A stretch of DNA of 64,000 nucleotides from JAMXLO01 sp963819855. Its GTDB lineage: Bacteria > Pseudomonadota > Alphaproteobacteria > Acetobacterales > Acetobacteraceae. The DNA lies in NCBI GenBank assembly GCA_963819855.1, contig CAWFYC010000024.1, positions 1 to 64,000 on the forward strand. The letters run 5' to 3'. Every line of letters begins with the position of its first letter. Within the stretch, counting starts at the first letter, position 1. This document shows, piece after piece, positions 25,499 to 34,939 of this stretch. The notes under the pieces were generated by a model. That model did no database searches. It was not told the DNA's origin and saw nothing but the letters and a program-made list of their open reading frames with translations. Made by a program: the position numbers and the translations under genes.

Positions 25499-26113
25499 TC
25501 AATCCAGCTCCAGCACGAGCTGGCTCACTGTGCCGAAGCTTGGCCGATGGTGGCGGGTCGGCCCCAGCCGGCGCAGCGCCGCGATGTGCACTTCGGTCGC
25601 GTAACCGGCATTGCTGCCCCAGCCATAGCCGGGGAAGCGCACCGCCAGCCGTGACATTGCCCGGTCGCGCAACACTTTGGCAACGATCGATGCCGCGGCG
25701 ATCGACAGCGACCGGCCGTCCCCGCCGACCACACATTGGACGGCGCAGGCGAGTGGCGGCGGCTGGTTGCCGTCCACCAGGACCAGGTCGGGCGGCAACG
25801 GCAGCCGGGCAACCGCGCGACACATCGCGAGCAGCGCGGCACGCAGGATGTTAAGCCGCTCGATCTCCGCCACCGAGGCCGCAGCCACCGCGATCTCGGC
25901 GCGGCCCGACTCTCGCAGCGCATGAAACGCCACCAGCCGCCGCTCGGGCGTCAGCTTCTTGGAATCGTCGAGCAGACCCGCAAGCCGGCGCGGCACGCCG
26001 GTGGGGAACACGACGGCCGCCGCAACCACCGGGCCGGCGAGTGGGCCACGTCCCACCTCGTCCACCCCGGCAACCCGGCCGCCAGCACGCTTCTCCAGCA
26101 GAAAATTCGGCAC
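25499..26113 (-). CDS. rnhB: Ribonuclease HII
   Basis: The 204-residue protein has VAGVDEVGRGPLAGPVVAAAV at residues 14-34, with the catalytic Asp18 and Glu19. A further acidic residue lies in LVLVDGN, and the late AAASIVAKVLRDR segment supplies the fourth. It cleaves RNA in RNA/DNA hybrids, including single ribonucleotides in DNA. Length is normal. It precedes ccrM in the same direction, a pairing also common in other alphaproteobacteria. Confidence 0.93.
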   Translation of the reverse strand: MPNFLLEKRAGGRVAGVDEVGRGPLAGPVVAAAVVFPTGVPRRLAGLLDDSKKLTPERRLVAFHALRESGRAEIAVAAASVAEIERLNILRAALLAMCRAVARLPLPPDLVLVDGNQPPPLACAVQCVVGGDGRSLSIAAASIVAKVLRDRAMSRLAVRFPGYGWGSNAGYATEVHIAALRRLGPTRHHRPSFGTVSQLVLELD

Positions 26114-26152
26114 CGGCCCTGCCTAGCAGGCGTGAGGGAGTCGGGCCAATCG

Positions 26153-27040
26153 TCACTCGGGATTGGTGAGCTGTGTCGTGAGATGCCTGACCAGGCTGCG
26201 AACCTTTGGCGCGCCGGCCCGATACGCAGGGCTCACGGCATGCAGCGTGCTCCCCGCCGGGGTATGGTCCGGCAGCAGCCGAACCAGCCGGCCGATGGCA
26301 AGATCACTTTCGATCAAATAGTCGGCGCACAGCAGTACGCCCGCGCCGGCGCGGGCGGCATCGCAGCGCAGCATGGCGTTGTTCACCTGCAGCCTGCCGT
26401 AAATCGGCACCTCGGTTGGTCCGCCCGGACCGTCAAACTGCCAGCTTGTGCCGGCCCCGTTGTCGGTCCCGGTGATGCAGTGGTGCGTGCTAAGGTCCTC
26501 GGGCGTGGTCGGCACCCCGTGCCGCGATAGATAGGAGGGCGCAGCACTCAGCACGTAGTCGAGCGGCATGAGCGGCCAGGCGACCAGACCGGCGCCGCTG
26601 GTAGGGTTGGTGCGAATCGCCAGGTCATAACCTTCCTCGATCAGATCGACCGAACGATCCGACAGCTCGACATTCAGCGTCAGCTCGGGATGTTGATGAA
26701 GGAAATCGACCACGAGCGGTCCGAGCCGCGTGCTGCCGAATACAACCGGTGCCGTGATGCGCATGTTGCCGCGCACCGGCGCACCCGGACTGGCGATAGA
26801 ACGCGCCGTCTCCATGTCCTCCAGGATACGCGAGCACTGCACGAAGAAGCTCTCGCCAATATCGGTCAGGGCGACGCGCCGAGTCGTGCGGTGCAGCAGC
26901 CGCACGCCTAACCAGTCCTCAAGTGTCTGCACGTGCTTGCTGGCGGTCGCCTGGGAAATGCCTAGTTCCCGCGCCGCGCCGGAGAAGCTCCGTGTGCTGG
27001 CAACCTTGGCGAATACTGTCATGCTGGTCAGCCGGTCCAT
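26153..27040 (-). CDS. LysR family transcriptional regulator
   Basis: The 295-residue protein has an N-terminal winged helix (MTVFAKVASTRSFSGAARELG and ATASKHVQTLEDWLG), followed by a LysR substrate-binding domain starting near residue 85. ATG 27040 gives the standard family start, although ATG 27064 is also in frame. The YDLAIRTNP segment places it in the CrgA/PA2220-like subgroup. The regulated gene is not obvious: no divergent gene faces it, only a 310-base gap. Confidence 0.85.
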   Translation of the reverse strand: MDRLTSMTVFAKVASTRSFSGAARELGISQATASKHVQTLEDWLGVRLLHRTTRRVALTDIGESFFVQCSRILEDMETARSIASPGAPVRGNMRITAPVVFGSTRLGPLVVDFLHQHPELTLNVELSDRSVDLIEEGYDLAIRTNPTSGAGLVAWPLMPLDYVLSAAPSYLSRHGVPTTPEDLSTHHCITGTDNGAGTSWQFDGPGGPTEVPIYGRLQVNNAMLRCDAARAGAGVLLCADYLIESDLAIGRLVRLLPDHTPAGSTLHAVSPAYRAGAPKVRSLVRHLTTQLTNPE

Positions 27041-27350
27041 CGCCACCGTCCACCGGGGCAACATCGCCCCGTCTTTTCATTGACCGGCAATTCGACCATT
27101 CGCATTCCTAACAAACAGTTCAGGACGCCCTTCAGAGGCGACGTTCGATCGTTTCATCAGTGTTCGCGTCGGTCGTGTGGTATCCAGCTACTGCAAGGCG
27201 ATATTTTCCTCCCGCCCGTTACCGGACGGGAACAGTTTTACTTAGCCTGTTGCAGATTGCAAGCTGAAGATCAGAAGCTTCGCGACAGTTGCCGACTGGG
27301 ACAGTCCTACAACCTCAATCCGACCTGGTCCGGACGATCGCGTTGCCCCA
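27041..27350. other. Intergenic region with one imperfect hairpin
   Basis: No gene is supported. A stem of TCCCGCCCGT against ACGGGA near 27210-27232 is followed on the plus strand by AACAGTTTTACTT. This could act as a weak terminator, but no plus-strand gene leads into it. The region is less GC-rich than its surroundings. Confidence 0.3.
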
Positions 27351-27938
27351 TCAGATGCGGCGGAGCACTGCGGGCTGTTCGGTCAGCCCCGACGGGTGCT
27401 CGACACGCGTGGGCATGGTGTCCGGCCAGCTCCATGCGGGTGGGCCGAACAGTCGACGCATGGCGCCGATATCACAGTGAAACGGCGGTCCGCTTGGCCG
27501 GTCGCTTTGCATGAACATGATGAACAGCGCCCCGTCCGGACGCAGCCAGCGATGCAGGCGCCGGGCATAAGTGGGCCATAGTCCCCGCGGCAGCGCGCAG
27601 AGGCACGTCTGATCGTAGATGGCATCGAATGGTGCGTCCGGGTCCCACGCGAACAGATCAGCCTGCTCGGCCCACGCCGCGAGCTTCAGCCGTTCGAAGT
27701 GCGCCCGCTGCATCGCCACCGCGCTTGGCGCCGCATCCACCACCGTGACCTCGAAGCCCGACTCGGCCAGCGCCAGCGGCTCCAGGCTGCGGCCGCCACC
27801 CGGGACCAGGATGCGGCACGGCGCCAGGGTACCGGCCTCGCGCCAGGCGAGGAACGCCGGGTTGAGGCCGCGTCGCTCCCAGCCGGCGGTGCCATTGCGA
27901 TAGCGGCTCTCCCAATCGATTGCCTGGGTCTCGCTCAC
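27351..27938 (-). CDS. Thiopurine S-methyltransferase-like SAM-dependent methyltransferase
   Basis: The 195-residue protein starts with DWESRYRNGTAGWERRGLNP, the TPMT family opening, then ILVPGGGRSLEPLALAESGF as SAM motif I, and CALPRGLWPTYARRLHRWL. TPMT-family enzymes methylate sulfur, selenium or tellurium compounds. The ATG overlaps the stop of ygfZ (four bases), so the two are coupled, but no functional link is evident. Confidence 0.82.
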   Translation of the reverse strand: MSETQAIDWESRYRNGTAGWERRGLNPAFLAWREAGTLAPCRILVPGGGRSLEPLALAESGFEVTVVDAAPSAVAMQRAHFERLKLAAWAEQADLFAWDPDAPFDAIYDQTCLCALPRGLWPTYARRLHRWLRPDGALFIMFMQSDRPSGPPFHCDIGAMRRLFGPPAWSWPDTMPTRVEHPSGLTEQPAVLRRI

Positions 27939-28750
27939 GACACCGGCTCGGGCAGTCCCATCCAGGCGGGCACCTGCGGCGTCAGCGACGCTCCACCGCA
28001 GTCCAGCACATCGCGTAGCGCCTCGATCCGCAGCACGGCCAGACCGGACTGATCGCGCCCTGACCGCATCGTCCCAACCTCTACGCCGCCGCGCAGCACC
28101 GCCGTGCCAGGCACCGGCAGCGAGCCTGCCACCGCCACTGGAACCAGCCTCCGCTTGACCAGGCCGCGGTATTTGGTGCGGGCGGTCAGTTCCTGGCCCA
28201 TGTAGCAGCCTTTGGTCCAGGAGATGCCGTTCAGCTCATCGAAACCGGCCTCCAGCAGCACGGTCTTCTCCGCTTCCAGGTCGCGCGATCCGTCCGGCAG
28301 ACCGAGCGCGAGACGGTGCCGATCCCAGTCCGCCGCGGCGGCTGTGGTGGGCAACGGAACGGCGGACAGCATGCGCCAGCCCGCCTCGGGAAGGCGCGGA
28401 TCAGGCGCGGCAATTGCCCCAACTGCCGGTGTGCCGTCCCAGGCCACATGAACACCAAGCTCGTCGGCCACGCGCAGCGTCACCTTCGACCGCAGCCGAA
28501 AGCGTGACAGTCGCGGCAGCAGCATCGGCACCTGGAGACGCTCGCAGTCCAGCAACAGCCGATCAGCGTCCGTGAAGACGAAGAAGTCGGCGAGCCACTT
28601 GCCCTGCGGCGTCAGCAGCGCCGCCCATACGGCGCGACCGGGGCCCGCCAAGGTGACATCGTTCGACACCAGGCCTTGCAGGAAGATGATGCGATCCTCC
28701 CCGCCCACTTCGATCACGCCCCGATCGGGCAGCACCGTCAGTTGCGTCAT
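27935..28750 (-). CDS. ygfZ: YgfZ/GcvT-like folate-binding protein (Fe-S cluster maintenance)
   Basis: The 271-residue protein has the defining motif KGCYMGQE at residues 180-187, and an N-terminal VGGEDRIIFLQGLVSNDV typical of the GcvT-like tetrahydrofolate-binding fold. YgfZ/IBA57 proteins assist repair or assembly of certain [4Fe-4S] enzymes. The gene is divergent from the glycosyltransferase at 28859, with 108 bases between starts, and is cotranscribed with the TPMT-like gene. Confidence 0.87.
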   Translation of the reverse strand: MTQLTVLPDRGVIEVGGEDRIIFLQGLVSNDVTLAGPGRAVWAALLTPQGKWLADFFVFTDADRLLLDCERLQVPMLLPRLSRFRLRSKVTLRVADELGVHVAWDGTPAVGAIAAPDPRLPEAGWRMLSAVPLPTTAAAADWDRHRLALGLPDGSRDLEAEKTVLLEAGFDELNGISWTKGCYMGQELTARTKYRGLVKRRLVPVAVAGSLPVPGTAVLRGGVEVGTMRSGRDQSGLAVLRIEALRDVLDCGGASLTPQVPAWMGLPEPVS

Positions 28751-28858
28751 GCCGAAAGAGTGGGCGTTGCCGCGACCGGTCGCAAGGATCGAAGGCGCGA
28801 GGCCATGAAGGTAGCGCTGGCGTTTCGATCGGCAACGCCGCTAGAACGCAGGCCCGAC

Positions 28859-30001
28859 ATGAGCACAACCTCCCTGCTTCCGCAGCGCGTGCGGCCGGCC
28901 GCCGGTGTGACACCGATGCTGGTCTATCGTGACAGGATCGGCGCGCCGTCCGAGATCCAGTTCCTGCGTCGGCAGTATGTCGGTTTCGCGCAGCTCTCGC
29001 CGGTCTGGGTCGGCCGCCATATCATGCCCGGTGCTGCGTCGCTTGGCGGCGACGTAATGCGGCTGGCCGGCGATGGTCCGACCGGCTGGTTGCAGCGGCT
29101 GCTGTTCCGCCACGTCGGACGCGTGCCTCGGCTGGACATCGGTCCGGTCGCCAATGTTCTGCATGCGCAGTTCGCGCGCGGCGGCGCGCTTGCCTTGCCG
29201 CTGGCGCAAACGCTTGGTCTGCGCCTGGTGGTGACGCTGCACGGCGGGGACGTCAGCAAGACCAAGAACTGGCGCGGCACAGTGCAGGCGCGGCGCTGGC
29301 CAGCCGTGGTGACAGCGGCGGCTCGATTCATCTGCGTGTCGCGCGCGGTGGCCGACATGGCGCTGGCGCACGGCGTGCCCTCCGATAAGATCGCGTTGCT
29401 GCGGATCGGCGTCGAAATGCCGGCTGCGCCGCCCGCGCCACCCGCCGGCTCGCCCTGCCATCTGTTCGTTGGCCGCTTCGTCCCGAAGAAGGGGATCGAG
29501 GTCCTGGCCGGCGCCGTCCGTCGTCTGCGCGCCGCGGGCGAGGCAACACGCGTGGTGTGCGTCGGCGACGGCCCGCTGCGGCCGGTGTTGGAGGCGGTTG
29601 CCCGCGACACGGGAGGCGTCGAGCTCACCGGGTGGTTGCCGCCCGATGCCGTGGCGCGGCGCATGGCCGAGGCCTGGTCGCTGCTGGTTCCCAGTGTGGT
29701 CGCCGCCGATGGTGACGCCGAGGGCTTGCCGAGCGTGATCCCGGAAGCCATGGCACAGGCCTGCCCGGTCATCGGTTCCGCCGAGGGAGGCATCGCCGAG
29801 GTGGTGCAGCACGGACGCACCGGCCTGCTGGTGCCGCCCGGCGATGCCGCCGCGCTGGCCGAGGCGATGCGGCGGCTGGTGTCGGAGCCGGAATTGCGGC
29901 ATGGCCTTGGGATGGCGGCCTTCGCGTATGCGTCCGAATGCCTCGACGCGCGCGTCCAGTCGGTTGCCCTGGAGAATCTTCTGTTGGAGGTCGCGAACTA
30001 G
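28859..30001 (+). CDS. Glycosyltransferase family 4 protein
   Basis: The predicted 380-residue protein has a GT-B fold: an N-terminal domain with LVVTLHGGDVSKTKNW, and a C-terminal Glycos_transf_1 domain with CHLFVGRFVPKKGIEVLAGA and the donor-site EGLPSVIPEAMAQACPVIG. The start is uncertain: ATG 28859 is chosen for a short tail, but ATG 28805 is in frame. Its TAG abuts the asnB ATG directly. It transfers a sugar from a nucleotide donor, probably in surface polysaccharide synthesis together with the amidotransferase. Confidence 0.82.
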   Translation: MSTTSLLPQRVRPAAGVTPMLVYRDRIGAPSEIQFLRRQYVGFAQLSPVWVGRHIMPGAASLGGDVMRLAGDGPTGWLQRLLFRHVGRVPRLDIGPVANVLHAQFARGGALALPLAQTLGLRLVVTLHGGDVSKTKNWRGTVQARRWPAVVTAAARFICVSRAVADMALAHGVPSDKIALLRIGVEMPAAPPAPPAGSPCHLFVGRFVPKKGIEVLAGAVRRLRAAGEATRVVCVGDGPLRPVLEAVARDTGGVELTGWLPPDAVARRMAEAWSLLVPSVVAADGDAEGLPSVIPEAMAQACPVIGSAEGGIAEVVQHGRTGLLVPPGDAAALAEAMRRLVSEPELRHGLGMAAFAYASECLDARVQSVALENLLLEVAN

Positions 30002-31765
30002 ATGTGCGGCATTGCCGGATTGATCCTGTCGAGCGGTGCGCCGCCGCCGGACCCCACCACGCTGTCGAAACTGATCGACAGTCTGCACCATCGCGGCCCG
30101 GATGGCACTGGTCATGCGGTGGTCGGCCGCGTCGCGCTGGTGCACAACCGACTGGCGATCATCGATCTGGTGACCGGCGACCAGCCGCTGTTCGCCGGTC
30201 CCGCCACGCTGATCTGCAACGGCGAGATCTACAACTATCGCGAGTTGCGCGTGGCGATGCCGGAGGTTAACTTCGCCACCAACAGCGACTGCGAGCCGCC
30301 GCTGCACATGTGGCTGCGCGAGGGTGCCGACTACGCGCAGCACCTGCGCGGCATGTACGCGATCGCCATCCATGAGCGCATGCAGCGCACGGTGACGCTG
30401 ACCCGCGATCCGTTCGGCATCAAGCCGCTGTATATCGCCCAGGTCGCCGGCGGGCTGGCATTCGCCTCGGAGCCGCAGGCGCTGCTGGAGGCAGGATTGG
30501 TGGCGCGCACGGTGCGTCCCGCGGCGCGCGAGGAACTGCTGCAACTGCAGTTCACTACCGGGACCGACACGATTTTCGAGGGCATCCAGCGACTGCTGCC
30601 TGGCGAGACGCTGACCTGTGCCGACGGCCACGTGCTGGATCGGCGGCGGGTGTCGCCGATTCCCGAGGGCGGCCCGGAGAACATTGACGAGGATGCCGCA
30701 CTGGAGCGGCTGGATCGCGCGCTGGAGGAGAGCGTCGATCTGCATCAGCGCAGCGACGTGCCGTACGGCATGTTTCTGTCCGGCGGCATCGACAGTTCCA
30801 CCATCCTCGCGCTGATGGCGCGGCTGAACAGCCAGCCGGTGCTGGCATTCACCGCCGGCTTCGACGCGCCAGGGGCGGCCGACGAGCGCGAGCATGCCGC
30901 GACAGTGGCGAAGGCGCTGGGCGCGAAGCACGAAACGATCGAGGTCAACGAGCAGATGGTCTGGCAGCATTTGCCAGAAATCGTCGCGTGCATGGACGAT
31001 CCCGCGGCGGATTACGCCATCATCCCCACCTGGTTCCTGGCGCGGCGGGCGCGGCAGGACGTGAAGGTGGTGCTGAGCGGCGAGGGGGGCGACGAGATCT
31101 TCGCCGGCTACCCACGCTACCAGAGCGCGATGAAGCCGTGGTGGCGGGGTGGGCGCACAATGTGGGCACGTGGCAGCTTCGACCGGGTGGACGTGCTGCG
31201 AGCGCGTCCGTCGGCCTGGCGCGACGGCATCGCCGCGGCGGAGGCCGAGGCGGCGGACGGCGGCCGCTCGCGGCTGGCCGCGGCGCAGGTGACCGACATG
31301 ACCGACTGGCTGCCGCACGACCTGCTGCTGAAGTTGGATCGCTGCATGATGGCGCACGCGGTGGAGGGGCGCACGCCGTTCCTCGACCCAGGCGTGGCGA
31401 ACGCTGCGTTCCGTCTTCCGGATGGGCTGAAGCTGCGCGACGGCATGGGCAAGTGGATTCTGCGCAAGTGGCTGGAGAAACACCTGCCGGTGGCGCGACC
31501 GTTCGCTCCGAAGCAGGGTTTTACGGTCCCGGTGGGCGAGTGGATCAAGGGGCAGGGATCGCGCCTCGGCCCGCTGGTGGCGGCGCAGCCGGGAGTGGCC
31601 GAGATCGCCGATCCGGACAAGGTCCGGCTGTTGTTCGGCCACATCCGCCGCTGGCGGCACGGCTTCGCCTGCTGGAAGCTGCTGTTCTACGCGCTATGGC
31701 ACCGCCGGCACATTCTTGGGTTGCGGCCGGTCGGCGATGTGTTCGAGACGCTGACGGCGCAATGA
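30002..31765 (+). CDS. asnB: Asparagine synthetase (glutamine-hydrolysing)
   Basis: The 587-residue protein has an N-terminal glutaminase domain with the nucleophile Cys2 (MCGIAGLI), HHRGPDG near residue 30 and NGEIYNY near 75. The synthetase domain carries the PP-loop LSGGIDSS near residue 260 and LSGEGGDEIFAGYPRY. It makes asparagine or, in polysaccharide clusters, amidates a sugar acid. Placement between a glycosyltransferase and a membrane protein gene with zero or overlapping spacing favours a cell-surface role, but general asparagine synthesis remains possible. Confidence 0.88.
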   Translation: MCGIAGLILSSGAPPPDPTTLSKLIDSLHHRGPDGTGHAVVGRVALVHNRLAIIDLVTGDQPLFAGPATLICNGEIYNYRELRVAMPEVNFATNSDCEPPLHMWLREGADYAQHLRGMYAIAIHERMQRTVTLTRDPFGIKPLYIAQVAGGLAFASEPQALLEAGLVARTVRPAAREELLQLQFTTGTDTIFEGIQRLLPGETLTCADGHVLDRRRVSPIPEGGPENIDEDAALERLDRALEESVDLHQRSDVPYGMFLSGGIDSSTILALMARLNSQPVLAFTAGFDAPGAADEREHAATVAKALGAKHETIEVNEQMVWQHLPEIVACMDDPAADYAIIPTWFLARRARQDVKVVLSGEGGDEIFAGYPRYQSAMKPWWRGGRTMWARGSFDRVDVLRARPSAWRDGIAAAEAEAADGGRSRLAAAQVTDMTDWLPHDLLLKLDRCMMAHAVEGRTPFLDPGVANAAFRLPDGLKLRDGMGKWILRKWLEKHLPVARPFAPKQGFTVPVGEWIKGQGSRLGPLVAAQPGVAEIADPDKVRLLFGHIRRWRHGFACWKLLFYALWHRRHILGLRPVGDVFETLTAQ

Positions 31766-32373
31766 CCGAACGCACCGTCCTGCTGCGCGACATCTTCGTG
31801 AATGCCGGGCTGCCGTACGCCACGTACCTGCTGTTGAGCTATCAGGGCGTGCCGACGGTGCAGGCACTGGCGGCCGGCGCGGTGTTTCCGGTCGGCGCCA
31901 TCGTCTGGGGCTTCGTCCGCGAACGCCGCGTGCAGGCGCTTGGCATGATCGTGCTGGTCGCGACCGTGATCTCAATTCTGGCCGCGTTGTACTTCACCAG
32001 CCCGTTCCTCGCCCTTGCCAAGGGCTCGCTGTTCACCGGATCGCTTGGCTTGGCTTTCCTGGCGTCGCTGTTCGCCCGCCGACCGCTGGTGTTTCACCTC
32101 GCACGACTCGGTCAGGACCAGGCTGACCGGCAACACGCCGAATCCCTCTGGAATACTGTGCCGCCGTATCGCCGCCTGTTGCGCCAAATCACGGCGGTCT
32201 GGGCCGTTGCGCTGCTCGTCGAGGCGTCGTTGCGCCTGATCCTGATCCCGCTACTGCCGATCGCGCTGTTCCTGCCGGTCAGTGAGGCGATGTGGCTCTG
32301 CTGCCTCGGTCTGATGATCGCGTGGAGCTGGCACTATGGCGCAAGGCGGATGGACCGGATCGAGCAAGGCTGA
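31762..32373 (+). CDS. VC0807-like integral membrane protein
   Basis: The 203-residue protein has about six hydrophobic segments and starts RDIFVNAGLPYATYLLLSYQ, the pattern of the VC0807 family. It has a conserved KGSLFTGSLGLAFLASLF segment and a charged C-terminal tail. The ATG overlaps the asnB stop (ATGA). Function is unknown; related proteins are distant relatives of septation protein A. Confidence 0.72.
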   Translation: MTERTVLLRDIFVNAGLPYATYLLLSYQGVPTVQALAAGAVFPVGAIVWGFVRERRVQALGMIVLVATVISILAALYFTSPFLALAKGSLFTGSLGLAFLASLFARRPLVFHLARLGQDQADRQHAESLWNTVPPYRRLLRQITAVWAVALLVEASLRLILIPLLPIALFLPVSEAMWLCCLGLMIAWSWHYGARRMDRIEQG

Positions 32374-32536
32374 AACGCAATCCCGCTCGGGTTGGCCGGG
32401 TCTTGGCCGAAGCACACTGCAATGGGCCTTGCCGGCCTGACCGTCCTGTTTCGATAGGGATACGTAAACATCATCGCGCAAGTGAGCCATGCATCGTGAG
32501 GCTGCTCCGCGAGATCGATTGATCCCCAGGCGTGTC

Positions 32537-34306
32537 TCAGCCACTTTCAGCAGGCGAGTGTCGGTCCCAGATGCTGTAGCCTGCCGGCGGTGGCGGCAAC
32601 GGTTCCGAAAGTGCGGTCTGCCGGATGCCCGGCGGCTGTTCGTACCAGACGAAATGCTTGGCGCCGATCGTTGCAAGAACGGCTGAGGCCTCGGCGCCTG
32701 CCGTCGGATTGCTTCGCCGCAACACAATGAGATTGCGCCGAAACCACGACAACGTTGCTAGGCACCGCATGCCCAGACTGTCTGTGAGATCTGGATACCA
32801 ACCGCGCTCTGCCCAGCGCTCTAGCCAGTGGGAGATCGGACGGCAGTTGATGTGCCCACGACCTGGCTGCTCAGGCTCGGCTGCAGAGAAGACAACCACG
32901 CGACCAGCATGGCGTGCGACGCTGTCTAGGAGCACATCAGAATACTGCGCGTCCAAGTGCTCCACCACCTCCACGCAGATGACAAGATCGAACAACCGCT
33001 CAAGATGTAGTGGATCGGACAGATCTCTCGCGAGGTATTCATGGCCGGTCAGGATGGTTGTGTTCGCCGGTATCCCGTCCACGCCGACCACGTCTGTCGC
33101 ACCGAGTTGTTTGAAGAGGGCCAGATAGGCGCCGATGCCACAGCCGACATCCAGCACTTGGGCCGGGCGGTGCTTTTCGGCGATGAACCGGAACGGTGGA
33201 ATGTCCACGAAGAGGTTATCCCAGTGCCACGCCGCGTCGAACGCTGTCGTGCCTGCCCCGGGGGAAACAGCTGTGGTTGCCTCGGGGCGGATGAGGTGGA
33301 AAGGTGTCGGCGGCACCAGTGAACGCTCCCAGGAACGGGCTATCAGGGAGAAAGGGTCGCCGAAGGCCCCAGTTGAATGGCGGCGAATATAGTCGGTTGG
33401 CGGATCGCTCACGACCGCGCCAACGCGCCAATCGATGCTGGGGCGGTCCTGGGCATAACGCATGGACAGCTCGCAAATCTCGAAGTCACTGCTCGATACA
33501 ACCTGATCGAAAATATTACGCCATTGAAAGCCGCTCTCTTTTTCTCGAGCCGCGGGATCCTTAGCCAAATAGGCCATCCAGCCTATGACGCCTTTGACGA
33601 CGACCTGCGCACGACTACGCACCGGGAAATGCAGCAACGGAAGGTCATCCAGCTGGACGGCAGGTAGCGACTCTCCCGTCGTGTCGCAGATATCATGATT
33701 TCCCTGCATAATCAGTAGATCCGGCCGATACGCACCGTCGAGCCGAAGAACAGCCTTGAAGAACTGCGGCACTTCGGCAGTCCGACACAAGTGAATGGAG
33801 CGCGGCGGGTCCTTCGCCGCCGCGCTGGCCTTTCCGGGCGCGACGACGAAAGTCCGCCAGGGGAGGCGGCCGATGCCGTTCGGCGGGATGGTCTCCAGTA
33901 TCGTCGTCATTGCCGTTCGATCGCCGATGCCAAGGAATTCATCAGCATCGAGCAGCAACACGAAGTCAGCGAAGAATGCACTCTGGCAGTGATGCAGGAG
34001 GCGCGTCATGCGTTCTGCCTGCGTGTAGCTGAACTCCTCGCTGTCGACGACGACAACGTTCCCAATTTCCCTAGCGCAATCCAGCGCGATACGCCGAGTT
34101 TCGTCCACTGATGCATTGTCCAGAATGATCATGTAGTCCAAGAAACGGACGTTATGCCGTATAAATGGCTCGATAATGTCCTGCTCATTCTTGACCATCG
34201 AGAGGCTGACAACCCGAGGGCTACTGCGCACTACCGCTCTGTCTTGAGCGGATGGCCTGGGAGAGACATTATTCCGACTACGCCACAACCCTCTTAACAA
34301 CCTCAC
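32537..34306 (-). CDS. Fusion: glycosyltransferase family 2-like domain + SAM methyltransferase domain
   Basis: The 589-residue protein has two parts. Residues about 30-200 form a GT-A domain (VVSLSMVKNEQDIIEPFIRH, then LLLDADEFLGIG carrying the metal-binding DxD). Residues about 375-500 form a class I methyltransferase (VLDVGCGIGAYLALFKQLGA, then FDLVICVEVVEHLD). Such fusions act on surface glycans. The gene converges on the glycosyltransferase-asnB unit and is slightly lower in GC than the housekeeping genes. No signal peptide is seen. Confidence 0.8.
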   Translation of the reverse strand: MRLLRGLWRSRNNVSPRPSAQDRAVVRSSPRVVSLSMVKNEQDIIEPFIRHNVRFLDYMIILDNASVDETRRIALDCAREIGNVVVVDSEEFSYTQAERMTRLLHHCQSAFFADFVLLLDADEFLGIGDRTAMTTILETIPPNGIGRLPWRTFVVAPGKASAAAKDPPRSIHLCRTAEVPQFFKAVLRLDGAYRPDLLIMQGNHDICDTTGESLPAVQLDDLPLLHFPVRSRAQVVVKGVIGWMAYLAKDPAAREKESGFQWRNIFDQVVSSSDFEICELSMRYAQDRPSIDWRVGAVVSDPPTDYIRRHSTGAFGDPFSLIARSWERSLVPPTPFHLIRPEATTAVSPGAGTTAFDAAWHWDNLFVDIPPFRFIAEKHRPAQVLDVGCGIGAYLALFKQLGATDVVGVDGIPANTTILTGHEYLARDLSDPLHLERLFDLVICVEVVEHLDAQYSDVLLDSVARHAGRVVVFSAAEPEQPGRGHINCRPISHWLERWAERGWYPDLTDSLGMRCLATLSWFRRNLIVLRRSNPTAGAEASAVLATIGAKHFVWYEQPPGIRQTALSEPLPPPPAGYSIWDRHSPAESG

Positions 34307-34939
34307 GGCTCCGCTCCATCGAAGCGGCTGACATGGCGGCGAGCTTCAGGGCCGCCATACGAGGGAAGCCAGTGCCATGCCCTGCTGCGCGGCACTCGGT
34401 CCACACCGATCAAAGAACGGGATCCGACCCTGAACGCAACAGAAGACCGTCCGGGCCAGGCGACTGCGGCGAGAATTGCAGCTTCGCTATTGCCCATGTG
34501 TATCAGTCGACAGGGATCATCCGCGGCACGGATGGCGGCACAATATGCTTCGCCCAGAAGATCTCCACAGTGGCGTCTGGGGGCTGCTTGACACTCTGGT
34601 AGCCCTCGCTGATGTGTGCACCACCCAATCTTTTTCATGAAGAATTAGATTCGGCTCCTGCGAGAGAAGCTCCGGTGTTTCGGGTCACGGATGACCATAT
34701 TCTCCCACCAGGGACTGACTTCGTTATCGTCAACAATAGCCATGGTCGCGTCAAGCGCCGGCTCATAGTAGATATGTCCACCTTCCGGGCCGGCTTGCAT
34801 CTGGGCTATGGCTAGAGGGAAATTCGGTAAACAAAATCCTCCGGTTCAGAGCCACGCCGCTGTCGAGCTCGTAGGGCGGGTAGAACCCATCGGCTGGACC
34901 CGCGGCTCGAGGCGGAGGGGCAGTTGCGATTCCTGCCGG
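34307..34939. other. 633-bp gap with probable gene remnants
   Basis: On the minus strand, 34800-34645 encodes a 51-residue frame (MQAGPEGGHIYYEPALDATM) ending in TAA. Another frame near 34636-34510 reads DATVEIFWAKHIVPPSVP, then stops. Both look protein-like, but neither is complete nor recognisable. They may be pieces of one or two decayed surface-glycan genes. Nothing else is supported, and base composition is less GC-rich than in the flanks. Confidence 0.3.

Noticed and set aside
27205..27245. Rho-independent terminator for flanking genes
   Set aside because: The stem is imperfect and its T-rich side faces the wrong direction for the leftward TPMT-ygfZ genes.
28841..31660. 939-codon open frame on the minus strand across the glycosyltransferase and asnB
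   Set aside because: It is antisense to two clearly recognised genes, has no family features, and is rich in Arg, His, Gln and Ala as expected for a shadow frame in GC-rich DNA.
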